From NCBI RefSeq assembly GCF_038050375.1, contig NZ_CP150886.1, positions 5,063,318 through 5,127,317 on the forward strand: a stretch of 64,000 bases of DNA. The letters are read 5' to 3'. The stretch's first letter is position 1. Each line of letters opens with the position of its first letter. Positions 42,543 through 51,419 of the stretch are shown here, in pieces. The notes beneath the pieces were generated by a model. It was not told the DNA's origin. It saw nothing but the letters and a program-made list of their open reading frames with translations, and ran no database searches. Source of the DNA: Okeanomitos corallinicola TIOX110 (GTDB lineage Bacteria; Cyanobacteriota; Cyanobacteriia; Cyanobacteriales; Nostocaceae). The position numbers were made by a program, and so were the translations under genes.

Positions 42543-42646
42543 TGATTTTTAAATTTCTGCTTTTACTTTGCGTCTTTGCGTCTACCCTGCGGGATATCCT
42601 GACGGATATTACGTGAAATTTTCTCTTATCTTTAAATCCTGATAAC

Positions 42647-42711
42647 AACAGAAAATTAATCAATAACAATCCTGTTAATCCTCAAATCCTAGACATCCTG
42701 ATTCAGACAAA
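42647..42711. repeat. Dispersed repeat after the VapBC-like module (copy D2)
   Basis: Direct partner of 41693-41756: the first 18 bases are identical (AACAGAAAATTAATCAAT) and the end, CTGATTCAGACAA, is shared. Together they bracket the toxin-antitoxin cassette. The stretch between the inverted copy and D2 has only short GC-rich repeats. Confidence 0.75.
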
Positions 42712-42739
42712 AAAAATCCCCAACTAAAAAAGTCAGGGA
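42709..42739 (-). terminator. Terminator of the ABC-F gene
   Basis: On the minus strand TCCCTGACT pairs with AGTTGGGGA (nine pairs, two of them G-U) over a five-T loop and is followed by TTTTTT. It lies 30 bp after the ABC-F stop codon. Confidence 0.75.
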
Positions 42740-42768
42740 ATTACAAATATTTGTTTTTAAAAACTAAC

Positions 42769-44475
42769 TTACTTCTTCTTTCCTGCTGCTTTTGCGGCTT
42801 TAGCTGCTTTCTTTGCTGCTTTCTCTGCTGCTTTCTCTGCTTCTATTGCGGCTAATTTTGCCTGTTCTTTTTCTTCCTCAATCTTACTCAAATAATAGTG
42901 ATAATCTCCCAAATAAACCCTAAATTCTCCATCCCGAATTTCCACAATTTTATTCGCAACTTGGGAGATAAAATAACGGTCGTGGGAAACTACAATAGCA
43001 GTACCATCATAGTTTTGCAATGCCTCTTCCATCATTTCCTTAGCTGGAATATCTAAATGGTTAGTAGGCTCATCTAAGATGATTAAATTAACTGGTTCTA
43101 GCAACATCTTTGCTAATGCTAACCGGGCTTTTTCTCCCCCACTTAAAGCCCCAACTTTTTTAAAAACGGTATCACCTGTAAATAAAAATCTACCTAACAG
43201 CGTGCGGACTTCTTCGTTTGTCCAGTCGGGAACTTCATCATGGATGGTTTGCATGACTGTTTTATTCAAGTCTAATGCTTCGGCTTGGTTCTGTTCAAAA
43301 TAACCAGGAATAACATTATGATCTCCTAGTTTTACAGTTCCTTCTGTGGGTTTTTCTGTCCCCATGATTATTTTTAATAGGGTAGATTTCCCTGCACCAT
43401 TGGGTCCCAAGAAAGCGATTCTGTCACCTCTTTCTATTAATAATTCTGCACCTAAAAAGAGGATTTTATCACCATAGGTATGGGTGAGATTTTTAATTTC
43501 TACTACTTCTCTACCACTGCGGGGTGCGGGAGGAAAACGGAAATGTAAGGTTCTAACTGATCCGGTTGGTGCTTCTATTCTTTCAACTTTATCTAATAGT
43601 TTTTCTCGGCTTTTCGCTTGGGTACTACGGGTGGCACTAGCTCGGAATTTCTCTACAAATGCTTGTTGTTTTTCTAATTCTTTTTGTTGCCTTTCAAAAG
43701 CACTCATTTGTGCTGATTGATTTTCGGCTTTTTGTTGCAGATAAGCAGAATAATTACCCAAATATGTAGTAGAAACGCCTCTTTCAGTTTCAACAATTTG
43801 TGTGCAAAGTCTGTCTAAAAATTCCCGGTCATGGGAAACTATCACCATTGGTGTGACTAAACCTCTGAGGTAATTTTCTAACCATTCAATGGTTTCTAAG
43901 TCTAAGTGGTTTGTCGGTTCGTCCAGTAGTAATAAATCCGGTGCTTGGAGGAGAATTTTACCTAAACTCATCCGCATTTGCCAACCACCAGAAAAGGCAC
44001 TGACTAGGCGATCGCCATCTTCAACTTGAAAGCCCATTTCTGGTAAAATTTTACCAATCCGAGTATCTAAGCTATAACCGTCTAAGGCTTCAAACTGACG
44101 TTGTAATTTGTCTAGTTTATTAATTAGTTGATCTAGTTCCTCTGGGGTCGCGGTTTCCATTTCCCGCTGTACTTCGTGCAAAGCTAGTTGTACCGCGTTT
44201 GCTTCTTTAAAAACTGTCCAGAATTCTTCATTGACAGTGCGGGTTGGATCTACTTCAAATTCTTGATTTAGATAAGCTATGTGTAAACTGGAAGGACGGA
44301 TAATTTCCCCTGAAGTGGGTTCTGTTTCCCCAGAAATGATTTTCAGTTGGGTTGACTTTCCCGCACCGTTAACGCCCACTAAACCAATGCGATCGCCCGG
44401 TTTAACTTCCCAGTTGATATCTTTGAGAACTTCGCCTGTAGGGTAAATTTTGCTGATATGTTCAAGTCTCAACAT
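42769..44475 (-). CDS. ABC-F family ATPase (ribosome-associated type)
   Basis: 568 residues with two ABC ATPase domains in one chain and no membrane segment. Walker A: 'GLVGVNGAGKST' and 'FLGPNGAGKST'; signatures 'FSGGWQMRMSL' and 'LSGGEKARLAL'; Walker B followed by 'DEPTNHLD' twice. The linker with 'KFRASATRSTQAKSREKLLDKVERIEAP' is the ABC-F P-site interaction motif. These proteins bind the ribosome E site and help translation of difficult sequences. The C-terminus is a Lys/Ala-rich tail ('EKAAEKAAKKAAKAAKAAG'). Own terminator at 42709. Confidence 0.93.
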   Translation of the reverse strand: MLRLEHISKIYPTGEVLKDINWEVKPGDRIGLVGVNGAGKSTQLKIISGETEPTSGEIIRPSSLHIAYLNQEFEVDPTRTVNEEFWTVFKEANAVQLALHEVQREMETATPEELDQLINKLDKLQRQFEALDGYSLDTRIGKILPEMGFQVEDGDRLVSAFSGGWQMRMSLGKILLQAPDLLLLDEPTNHLDLETIEWLENYLRGLVTPMVIVSHDREFLDRLCTQIVETERGVSTTYLGNYSAYLQQKAENQSAQMSAFERQQKELEKQQAFVEKFRASATRSTQAKSREKLLDKVERIEAPTGSVRTLHFRFPPAPRSGREVVEIKNLTHTYGDKILFLGAELLIERGDRIAFLGPNGAGKSTLLKIIMGTEKPTEGTVKLGDHNVIPGYFEQNQAEALDLNKTVMQTIHDEVPDWTNEEVRTLLGRFLFTGDTVFKKVGALSGGEKARLALAKMLLEPVNLIILDEPTNHLDIPAKEMMEEALQNYDGTAIVVSHDRYFISQVANKIVEIRDGEFRVYLGDYHYYLSKIEEEKEQAKLAAIEAEKAAEKAAKKAAKAAKAAGKKK

Positions 44476-44611
44476 GAAATATTTCTCTTTTAGGGGATAG
44501 GTTTTTGGGGAGATAAGGCTAATAATGCCGTTTACTATCTTAACAAAATTTAACCAACATTACGAGGTGGGGAGATGGGGAGATTAATAACCCAATTACC
44601 CATTACCAAAT

Positions 44612-44642
44612 AATTAAAAATCCCCGCGACGAAGCACGAGGA
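44612..44642 (-). terminator. Terminator of sodB
   Basis: Minus-strand stem TCCTCGTG / CGCGGGGA (eight pairs with two G-U) with a six-base loop, followed by TTTTTAATTA, 27 bp after the sodB stop. Confidence 0.8.
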
Positions 44643-44668
44643 AATTTAAAAATAAACTAGGAAATGTA

Positions 44669-45268
44669 TTAAGCAGCTAAGTTTGCAGCGGCAAATTCCC
44701 AGTTAACCAATTGATCTAAGAAGTTCTTGATGAATGCAGGACGTGCATTTCTGTAGTCAATGTAATAAGCGTGTTCCCAAACATCTAAGGTGAGAAGTGG
44801 CTTCTTACCATGTACTAAGGGGTTTTCTGCGTTGGGGGTTTTCATGACTTTGAGTGTACCAGCGTCATCAACCAACCAAGCCCAACCACTACCAAACTGA
44901 GTTGCAGCAGCAGCAGAAAATTCTTCTTTGAATTTGTCGAAGCTACCAAAATCTTTATTAATTTTAGCTGCTAGTTCTCCGGTAGGAGCGCCACCACCAG
45001 CGGGTTTGAGGGAGTTCCAAAAGAAGGTATGATTCCAAACTTGAGCCGCGTTGTTGAAAATACCAGCTTTGGCAGAATCTTTAAAAGCAATTTGAATTAC
45101 TTCTTCCAGAGACTTATCAGCAAGTTCTGTACCATCAATAAGCTTATTGAGGTTATTTACATAAGCGTTGTGATGCTTACCATAGTGATATTCAAAGGTT
45201 TCACCTTTCATGCCGTAAGACTCTAGAGCGTTAAAGTCAAAGGGTAAGGGAAGCTGTGTAAATGCCAT
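44669..45268 (-). CDS. sodB: Iron superoxide dismutase
   Basis: 199 residues from ATG 45268 ('MAFTQLPLPFDFNALESYG'), the normal FeSOD start; the longer frame to 45313 adds 15 unlikely residues. Metal ligands: His in 'EYHYGKHHNAYV', His in 'QVWNHTFFWNSL', Asp and His in 'LDVWEHAYYIDY'. The 'NAAQVWNHTFFW' segment favours iron over manganese. No signal peptide, so cytosolic. It removes superoxide from photosynthesis and, in heterocystous strains, helps protect nitrogen fixation. Terminator at 44612. Confidence 0.95.
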   Translation of the reverse strand: MAFTQLPLPFDFNALESYGMKGETFEYHYGKHHNAYVNNLNKLIDGTELADKSLEEVIQIAFKDSAKAGIFNNAAQVWNHTFFWNSLKPAGGGAPTGELAAKINKDFGSFDKFKEEFSAAAATQFGSGWAWLVDDAGTLKVMKTPNAENPLVHGKKPLLTLDVWEHAYYIDYRNARPAFIKNFLDQLVNWEFAAANLAA

Positions 45269-45530
45269 GTTTTGAAATCCTCTCTTTTTTTGTTTCGTTT
45301 CATTTAAATCCAAAATTACTCAATCACATCCAAAATTGCTGTTTGAGTAATTTTTCAGATATAAAACTTAACATAGTTATCTTACTACCAAAACGAAGCT
45401 TATACCAAAAGAGTAGTCAGTCACTTTGGCAGATATCTGGGGATTATTCTGAGAATTAACAATTTTGCAGTCCAGACTTGTGGAAAAACCTCAAAAGCTT
45501 TTCATGATCAGCTATTTAGCAATTCCTACT

Positions 45531-45746
45531 TAGGGTTTGCTGATAAAGTCTTGTCGTGGAGACAGGTGACAGGTGACAGGTGACAGGTGACAGTTTCAAG
45601 AGTTGGATGGGAACTATTTTTCCTTGAAGCAGGAATTAAATGCAAGGTTTTTCAGTTCTCACCTCATCAAAGCTTGCATTTTTTGAAAGTCAAAATCGCT
45701 AAAATCGTTTACCTGTAATGTTTTGAGATTTATTCAGCAAGCCCTA
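45531..45746. repeat. MITE-like element with TAGGGTTTGCTGATAAA-type inverted ends
   Basis: The left end (45531-45547) and right end (45729-45746, TTTATTCAGCAAGCCCTA) are imperfect inverted repeats, one base inserted and one changed. The 216 bp between hold the tandem GACAGGT heptamers (45561-45593, 4.7 perfect copies) and no ORF. It fills most of the 675-bp gap between panC/cmk and sodB. Confidence 0.65.
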
Positions 45747-45781
45747 CTTAATCAGAAAATCTTCTAGGACTTAATTTGGGA

Positions 45782-45802
45782 GGGTTTAGCATTGCTAAAC
45801 CC
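45782..45802. repeat. Dispersed palindrome (GGGTTTAGCA/TGCTAAACCC family), copy 3
   Basis: Same palindrome as at 2819 and 20511, here downstream of the panC/cmk gene end at 45944. Confidence 0.7.
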
Positions 45803-45943
45803 TTTATGCACTACATTAGAGTCCTGGTATAGCTTTGGTAAGTTGCCAGTTTAGATATAGCAATGGACAGAGCGGATAAAACTTAGATACAAACAGACTT
45901 TTAACCCAGTCCCCAATCACCAGTCACCTGCTATACTTGACCA

Positions 45944-47563
45944 TTACCGTTGCGCTAAACGGTCTTGGTAATGACTAACAATTCTTGCTGCTACTTGAGA
46001 AGGAGTAAGTCCGTCAGTTTCGACTTCTAGAGCATCTGCGGCTTTTCTCAATGGGGAAATTGTCCGAGTGCTATCTTTATAGTCTCGTGCTGCAATATCC
46101 TGTTCTAACTGTTCTAAACTTACTTCTGCTTGACCTTGTGTACTAAAGTCCTGGTGACGACGACGTGCGCGTTCAGCGACAGAAGCAGTTAAGAAGATTT
46201 TGACCTCTGCATCGGGGAAAACATGAGTACCGATATCTCGACCTTCTGCTACCAAACCACCCTTTTGACCCCAGTTTTGTTGTTGTTGAACAAGGGCTTT
46301 ACGGACAGCACTTTGAGCAGCGATTGCAGATACCTGTGATGTTACTTCCACAGTGCGAATTACTTGAGTGACATTGTGATCATTAATCCATACTTGCACT
46401 GGAAACTGTATATTTTGACTAGGAGTTAGTTCAATTCTACAGTCATTCACTAACTCAGCGATCGCACATTCATCATCTATGGAAATACCTTTTTCCAGCA
46501 CTAACCAAGTTATAGCCCGGTACATTGCACCTGTATCTAAATACACCAAACCCAACTGATTAGCCACTTGGCGAGCAACGGTAGATTTACCCGCCCCAGC
46601 CGGACCATCAATAGCGATAATAGGTTGGCGTAGCCCGTTATAAACATCGCGCAAGATGGTATTATCAATTAAGCGTGTAGAACCTAGACGGGCTGCGATC
46701 GCCAGCATTCCTTCCTCCTGAACTTTCCTTAAAAACATCAATGTAGTCGGTTCAACCAATTCAATATATTCGACAGAGATAGTGCTAACTTGTGCAATTT
46801 CTTCCCACACCAATGCTATCAGCTGACTACTGTTGCGAACGCCAGCACGAAACGCCGCCTCAGCTTTTTGCAAACCTTTAAATAACACTGTTGCTTGCTC
46901 TTTTTCTGTTGCAGTCAAATATTGATTACGAGAACTCAAAGCCAAACCCGAAGCTTCTCGCACCGTTGGACAGGCAACAATTTCCACAGGCAAATTCAAA
47001 TCAGCCACCAGGCGTTTAATAATTGCTAGTTGCTGACCATCTTTTTGGCCAAAGTAAGCTCGGTCAGGTTGTACCAAATTGAAAAGCTTGGTGACAATTG
47101 TCGCCACACCTTGAAAATGACCCGGCCGATATCTACCACACAAGCCTTCTATCATACCAGATGGAGGGATCACCTGTGTCACGTGAGTTTCTTGTATATT
47201 CTTCTCAGGAATTCCCATTTCTTCCGGAGTAGGTAAAAAAATTGCATCAACTCCAGCTTGTTCACAAATTTGTTGATCTTGCTCAAAAGTCCGAGGATAG
47301 TGACTATAATCCTCATTTGGTCCAAATTGTAGGGGATTGACAAAAATACTGACAATCACAGTAGAATTTTCTTGTCTAGCATTTTCAATCAAACTCAGAT
47401 GACCTTGATGCAGTCCACCCATAGTAGGAACTAAACCAACTGCGGTTGGATACCAGGTACTCTGGTCATCAAGTAATAAATTTTCTGAAAGCTTAACTTT
47501 GCTGATCTTACGGCATTCTCTTAAATAACAGCGTAAAGCTGCAACTGTTGTCAACAGACGCAC
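45944..47563 (-). CDS. panC/cmk: Bifunctional pantoate-beta-alanine ligase / cytidylate kinase
   Basis: 539 residues, the fusion typical of cyanobacteria. The N-terminal half (to about 295) is PanC: 'PTMGGLHQGHLSLIENA', 'FVNPLQFGPNEDYSHYPRT', 'YFGQKDGQQLAIIKRLV', 'SSRNQYL'. It joins pantoate and beta-alanine to form pantothenate. The C-terminal half is CMP kinase: P-loop 'IDGPAGAGKSTVARQ', 'YLDTGAMYRAITWL', 'VAEGRDIGTHVFPDA', 'RDYKDSTR'. It phosphorylates CMP and dCMP. GTG start at 47563. Why the two steps are fused is not known. Confidence 0.95.
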   Translation of the reverse strand: MRLLTTVAALRCYLRECRKISKVKLSENLLLDDQSTWYPTAVGLVPTMGGLHQGHLSLIENARQENSTVIVSIFVNPLQFGPNEDYSHYPRTFEQDQQICEQAGVDAIFLPTPEEMGIPEKNIQETHVTQVIPPSGMIEGLCGRYRPGHFQGVATIVTKLFNLVQPDRAYFGQKDGQQLAIIKRLVADLNLPVEIVACPTVREASGLALSSRNQYLTATEKEQATVLFKGLQKAEAAFRAGVRNSSQLIALVWEEIAQVSTISVEYIELVEPTTLMFLRKVQEEGMLAIAARLGSTRLIDNTILRDVYNGLRQPIIAIDGPAGAGKSTVARQVANQLGLVYLDTGAMYRAITWLVLEKGISIDDECAIAELVNDCRIELTPSQNIQFPVQVWINDHNVTQVIRTVEVTSQVSAIAAQSAVRKALVQQQQNWGQKGGLVAEGRDIGTHVFPDAEVKIFLTASVAERARRRHQDFSTQGQAEVSLEQLEQDIAARDYKDSTRTISPLRKAADALEVETDGLTPSQVAARIVSHYQDRLAQR

Positions 47564-47737
47564 AAAAAAATACCCCTAGTTTTTATCCTCTACCCCGTTA
47601 GTGTATATCTGAAATCAACTTTAGAGTTTAAGGATTTCTAGGAGTCATTATTTCCAGGAATGGCAGATGTTAGGAATTCAGGAATCAACAGTCAGAATTT
47701 TAAAATTTTGACTTCTGACTTTTGAATTTCCGAAAAC

Positions 47738-48811
47738 TTATTTTCCCAGTACCTCAACCCGTACAGGAGCAAGTCCACTTTTCATCATGCCTAAAATTCT
47801 GGCTGCACCTAGAGAAACATCAATAATTCGACCACCAATGTAAGGGCCACGATCATTAATTCGCAAGACTACAGATTTACCATTACGGGTGTTAGTTACA
47901 CGAACCTTTGTACCCAATGGTAAAGTTCGGTGAGCGGCTGTCATTCCTTCGGGGTTATATCTTTCACCATTGGCGGTTTTATTACCAGCCCAATCATAAC
48001 CGTACCAAGAAGCCACACCCTTAAACTTTAACTTCACTCTACTAGCAACATCTTGAGGTAGCTTTGGTAGATTGGCAATTGTATTAATAGGAGCGGCGTT
48101 ACCTATGAGTCTCCGTAAACGATTTGTAGCTTGTAAGGCATCTCGTGCGGGGTTGTTTGTAGTATCTGCCAACTTGGTGGTATCGTTTATCTCCACCAAT
48201 TCTTTACCGCCGATTTTGATGGTGTAGCGTTCTAGCTGTTTATCAACAGCAGCATCTTTATCTTGGGCTTTGTTGTTGACAGGAGATTTTTTTTCTGCTT
48301 TCCAGCTAACCGTAATCTGACTTGCGTCTGCATTATCTCTGATCAGATTATTGACTTTAGCTGCTAGTAAGGTGGCTCTCTGAACTGGATTATCGGCAAA
48401 TTTAGAAGATTTGCTCACATCCTTCACATTTCCCACACTGGCAACCCTTTCTGAATTGCCAGCAGTCTGATTGTAGGAACTCATATCTTTTGTAGTGCTA
48501 ACTGTTCCTACTTTGGTTTCTGCGCCGGTAACTGGGCTAGAACTGAGAAAAGTCAGAACAGGAATACTGCGGATGTAAAGAGTTGCTGCTTGACGACCTT
48601 GAACACTGTGAGCGTAAATTTGTGTATTCGCAGTATCAGGGGTGGTGTTCTGTTTTTCTGTTTGGTATTCTCCTACCTTGACTACATCTACCGCAGCAGA
48701 TGCTTGGGCAGTGGGAATGTTGTTCTTTGCTGTTTGAGTACGACCCTCTAAAGGTGAACCCACAACAGACAGAAACACAGCGGCAATAGTTAACAAATAT
48801 CTTTGATTCAT
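47738..48811 (-). CDS. rlpA: RlpA-family septal-ring/lytic transglycosylase-like lipoprotein homolog
   Basis: 357 residues. A signal peptide occupies the first 25 residues but no lipobox Cys is clear. A long low-complexity middle precedes the C-terminal double-psi beta-barrel (about 262-350): '[43 protein letters not shown]', '[20 protein letters not shown]', with the catalytic-type Asp in 'NDRGP'. RlpA cleaves peptidoglycan lacking stem peptides or binds it. No SPOR domain is present. Acts in the periplasm. Confidence 0.88.
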   Translation of the reverse strand: MNQRYLLTIAAVFLSVVGSPLEGRTQTAKNNIPTAQASAAVDVVKVGEYQTEKQNTTPDTANTQIYAHSVQGRQAATLYIRSIPVLTFLSSSPVTGAETKVGTVSTTKDMSSYNQTAGNSERVASVGNVKDVSKSSKFADNPVQRATLLAAKVNNLIRDNADASQITVSWKAEKKSPVNNKAQDKDAAVDKQLERYTIKIGGKELVEINDTTKLADTTNNPARDALQATNRLRRLIGNAAPINTIANLPKLPQDVASRVKLKFKGVASWYGYDWAGNKTANGERYNPEGMTAAHRTLPLGTKVRVTNTRNGKSVVLRINDRGPYIGGRIIDVSLGAARILGMMKSGLAPVRVEVLGK

Positions 48812-49600
48812 GCGTCCGATTTTTTAAAGCGACCTTAGAACTTTGACGTTTTCCAATTTGAGTTTTGAAATATTTGTAAAATAATCAAACCTAAAAGTTG
48901 AACTCGTTCCGCTTTCACTTTTTGTTTGTGACTGCAACACAGTAACATGAAGTTTTGGGCTTGGGATCAGGGTTTTACCGTAAGTCTGAGGGGGCTTATC
49001 TTTTTCTTTTGGGGTTTTTGTCGTCAAAACCTTTGAAAAATAAGCTTTTTGGTAATGTAACATTTTTTTTCGTTATATAAATAATTTTTCATAGAGCCTA
49101 TATATTAACTGGGTTTTACACATATCTATCAAATAGTATGCTGATACATTGATGATAAAATACTAATGAAAATGATAAGTAATATTTTTAACTAAAAATC
49201 TAATTTATTAAGTAATACATATTTTACTTTATCTGTTGTCAATTAAGTATTAGCACTTAGGAAAATAATGGGATGATAAAAACGTTAAAAATCCAAACAG
49301 TAATGATTTTTCGTATTTTTTAGCTATTTTATCAGAATGTATTAAAATACACATGAGTTGATATTGTTAGGGTAAAATTTTTAGTATTTTTTTGTTTTAA
49401 TTAATTACGTAATAGCATTTAGGAAAAATCAATTTCGTCTTCATAGGTATTTTTTCTGATCAAAAAATAGCCATAATGAGAGAATAAAAAAGCGGTTGTC
49501 AGTTTGTAAATATTGTTTTATGAAGTAGCAAAATTTACAATTTAACTCTATTACGTACTCGCTCACCTACCTTACAGGCTATCATCAAGCTATTGGCCCT
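48812..49600. other. 790-bp AT-rich gap between divergent rlpA and glsA
   Basis: No convincing gene. A 79-codon minus-strand ORF (48824-49063) lacks a family pattern. Two weakly similar stretches near 49243-49270 and 49409-49432 share 'TTAGGAAAA'. It probably holds the promoters and long leaders of both neighbours. Confidence 0.5.
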
Positions 49601-50563
49601 ATGGCAAATTCACAAGAATTAGAAATAACGGCATCACCATTTTTAGAAGTTATCCAAGATTTGCACTCTCAATACAAATCTTTGCAGGAAGGTAAAGTTG
49701 CTAACTACATTCCTGAACTAGCAAAAGTAAATCCTAATCTGTTTAGTATATGTATTGCCACTGTTGATGGTCAGATTTATGAAGTAGGTGATTATCAACA
49801 ATTATTTACCATTCAGTCTATATCGAAAGTATTTGTTTATGGACAAGCTTTAGAAGATCATCATAGGGATTATGTGTTAACTAGGGTAGGAGTAGAACCA
49901 ACAGGAGAAGCCTTTAACGCTATTATACTTGACGAAAAATCTAAACGACCATATAACCCAATGGTTAATGCTGGTGCTATAGCGACTACCAGTTTAATTA
50001 AAGGTAATGGGGCAACAGAAAAACTTAATAGATTATTAGAAATGTACAAGCGTTATATTGGAAGAGATGTATTTGTAGATATTTCTGTATTTACTTCCGA
50101 GCGCAGTACAGGACATAGAAACAGGGCTACTGCTCATTTAATGCTTAATTTTGACATGATTGATCAAAATATAGAAGAAGCACTAGATTTATATTTTCAA
50201 CAATGTTCTGTTTTAGTCAATTGTCGAGATTTAGCGGTAATGGCTGCAACCCTAGCCAATAAAGGAGTTAACCCCATTACTCAAGAAAAAGCAGTAGATA
50301 GCAACTATATAAAAGATATATTGAGTGTGATGTACACCTGTGGAATGTATAACTTTGCTGGTGAATGGGCTTATAAAGTGGGAATTCCGGCAAAAAGTGG
50401 GGTTTGCGGGGGAATTATTGCCGTTGTTCCTGGACAGATGGGAATTGGTGTTTTCTCACCTCTGCTAGATACACGGGGTAACAGCGTACGGGGTGTTAAA
50501 GTATGTGAGGGACTATCCCAACGTTTGGGGTTACACTTATTTGAGTGTGGGAACAATAAGTGA
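49601..50563 (+). CDS. glsA: Glutaminase
   Basis: 320 residues. Hydrolyses glutamine to glutamate and ammonia. The serine-dependent (beta-lactamase-like) active site S-x-x-K is in '[12 protein letters not shown]'; '[12 protein letters not shown]', '[14 protein letters not shown]' and '[25 protein letters not shown]' complete the family. No signal peptide. ATG 49601 is clear. The DUF2237 gene follows after 26 bp and is probably co-transcribed. Confidence 0.95.
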   Translation: MANSQELEITASPFLEVIQDLHSQYKSLQEGKVANYIPELAKVNPNLFSICIATVDGQIYEVGDYQQLFTIQSISKVFVYGQALEDHHRDYVLTRVGVEPTGEAFNAIILDEKSKRPYNPMVNAGAIATTSLIKGNGATEKLNRLLEMYKRYIGRDVFVDISVFTSERSTGHRNRATAHLMLNFDMIDQNIEEALDLYFQQCSVLVNCRDLAVMAATLANKGVNPITQEKAVDSNYIKDILSVMYTCGMYNFAGEWAYKVGIPAKSGVCGGIIAVVPGQMGIGVFSPLLDTRGNSVRGVKVCEGLSQRLGLHLFECGNNK

Positions 50564-50589
50564 ACGTTATCAGTTGATAGAGTTAAAAA

Positions 50590-50961
50590 ATGACAGAAGC
50601 TAAAAACGTATTGGGTACAAAATTAGAAGTTTGCTGTACATCTCCCATGACTGGATATTATCGGGATGGGTTTTGTAATACGGGTGGCCAGGATTTTGGG
50701 ATGCACGTTGTTTGCGCTCAAGTGACAGAGGAATTTTTAGAATATACTAAATTACAAGGTAATGATTTAAGTACACCAGTGCCGCAGTTTAACTTTCCTG
50801 GTTTAAAACCTGGTGATGGCTGGTGTTTGTGTGCTGCTAGATGGCAAGAAGCTTTAGAAGCGGGGGTTGCACCTCCAGTAATTTTAGAAGCTACTCATAT
50901 TAGAGCTTTGGAAGTTTGTAATTTAGAAGATTTGCAAAAACACCGAGTGATTCGTAAGTAG
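50590..50961 (+). CDS. DUF2237 family protein
   Basis: 123 residues. 'NVLGTKLEVCCTSPMTGYYRDGFCNTGGQDFGMHVVCAQVTEEFLEYTKLQGNDLSTP' and 'LKPGDGWCLCAARWQEALEAG...PPVILEATH' are diagnostic of DUF2237, a small cysteine-rich family found in bacteria and protists. Function is unknown. Downstream of glsA in a likely two-gene operon. Confidence 0.9.
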   Translation: MTEAKNVLGTKLEVCCTSPMTGYYRDGFCNTGGQDFGMHVVCAQVTEEFLEYTKLQGNDLSTPVPQFNFPGLKPGDGWCLCAARWQEALEAGVAPPVILEATHIRALEVCNLEDLQKHRVIRK

Positions 50962-51031
50962 ATTAACAGTTCACATTCCCCACTCCGATTGTCATACATC
51001 TTGAGTAGTACATAAAAACTAAAATAGAAGT

Positions 51032-51092
51032 CAATACCTTGTCCAAATGCGAAAAAGTATTGATTCGTGGGTTACGCTGTCGCTTAACCCAA
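51032..51092. repeat. Decayed copy of the ATACCTTGTCCA MITE-like element
   Basis: CAATACCTTGTCCAAAT matches the left end of 29873-29993, and GGGTTACGCTGTCGCTTAAC matches its interior. The right inverted end is missing. It lies in the 460-bp gap after DUF2237; the rest of that gap has no feature except the terminator at 51337. Confidence 0.65.
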
Positions 51093-51336
51093 TCTTGTAT
51101 GTTAGAAATACCAAATTTTTCTCATTACTCCAACCTACCCTATCTGTAAATTGCAACCAAAATAAATAATTGGGATGAAGTTCAGTCATATAGTTGTTTA
51201 ACTTAAAAATGAGACAAAAAGTGATAGGTTCTATAGATAATGATTCTAGGATAACCAAGGCGGTACAAATGTTTGTAAGATTAAATTCCCGTGGTTATTG
51301 TTTAGCTTAATGTCTCAATCTAAAGTTAAATGACTA

Positions 51337-51382
51337 TAAAAAAATTGAGGAAATATCACAATGAATATCCCTCAATCTTTTT
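51337..51382. terminator. Bidirectional terminator after the large surface-protein gene
   Basis: Inverted repeat ATTGAGG..AAATAT (51344-51356) with ATAT..CCCTCAAT (51365-51376). Both flanks have T runs when read outward (TCTTTTTA on plus, TTTTTTTATA on minus). It is 38 bp after the stop of the 51420-56405 gene. Confidence 0.7.
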
Positions 51383-51419
51383 AGTGTTTATTCAGGTAAG
51401 ACAAATCATGAAGTTTGAC

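Noticed and set aside
48824..49063. 79-codon minus-strand ORF upstream of rlpA
   Set aside because: Poor composition and no ribosome site; more likely the untranslated leader of rlpA.
49400..49600. NtcA-type or glutamine-riboswitch regulation upstream of glsA
   Set aside because: GTA-N10-TAC is present near 49554 but the NtcA site needs N8; no glutamine-riboswitch core sequence was seen.
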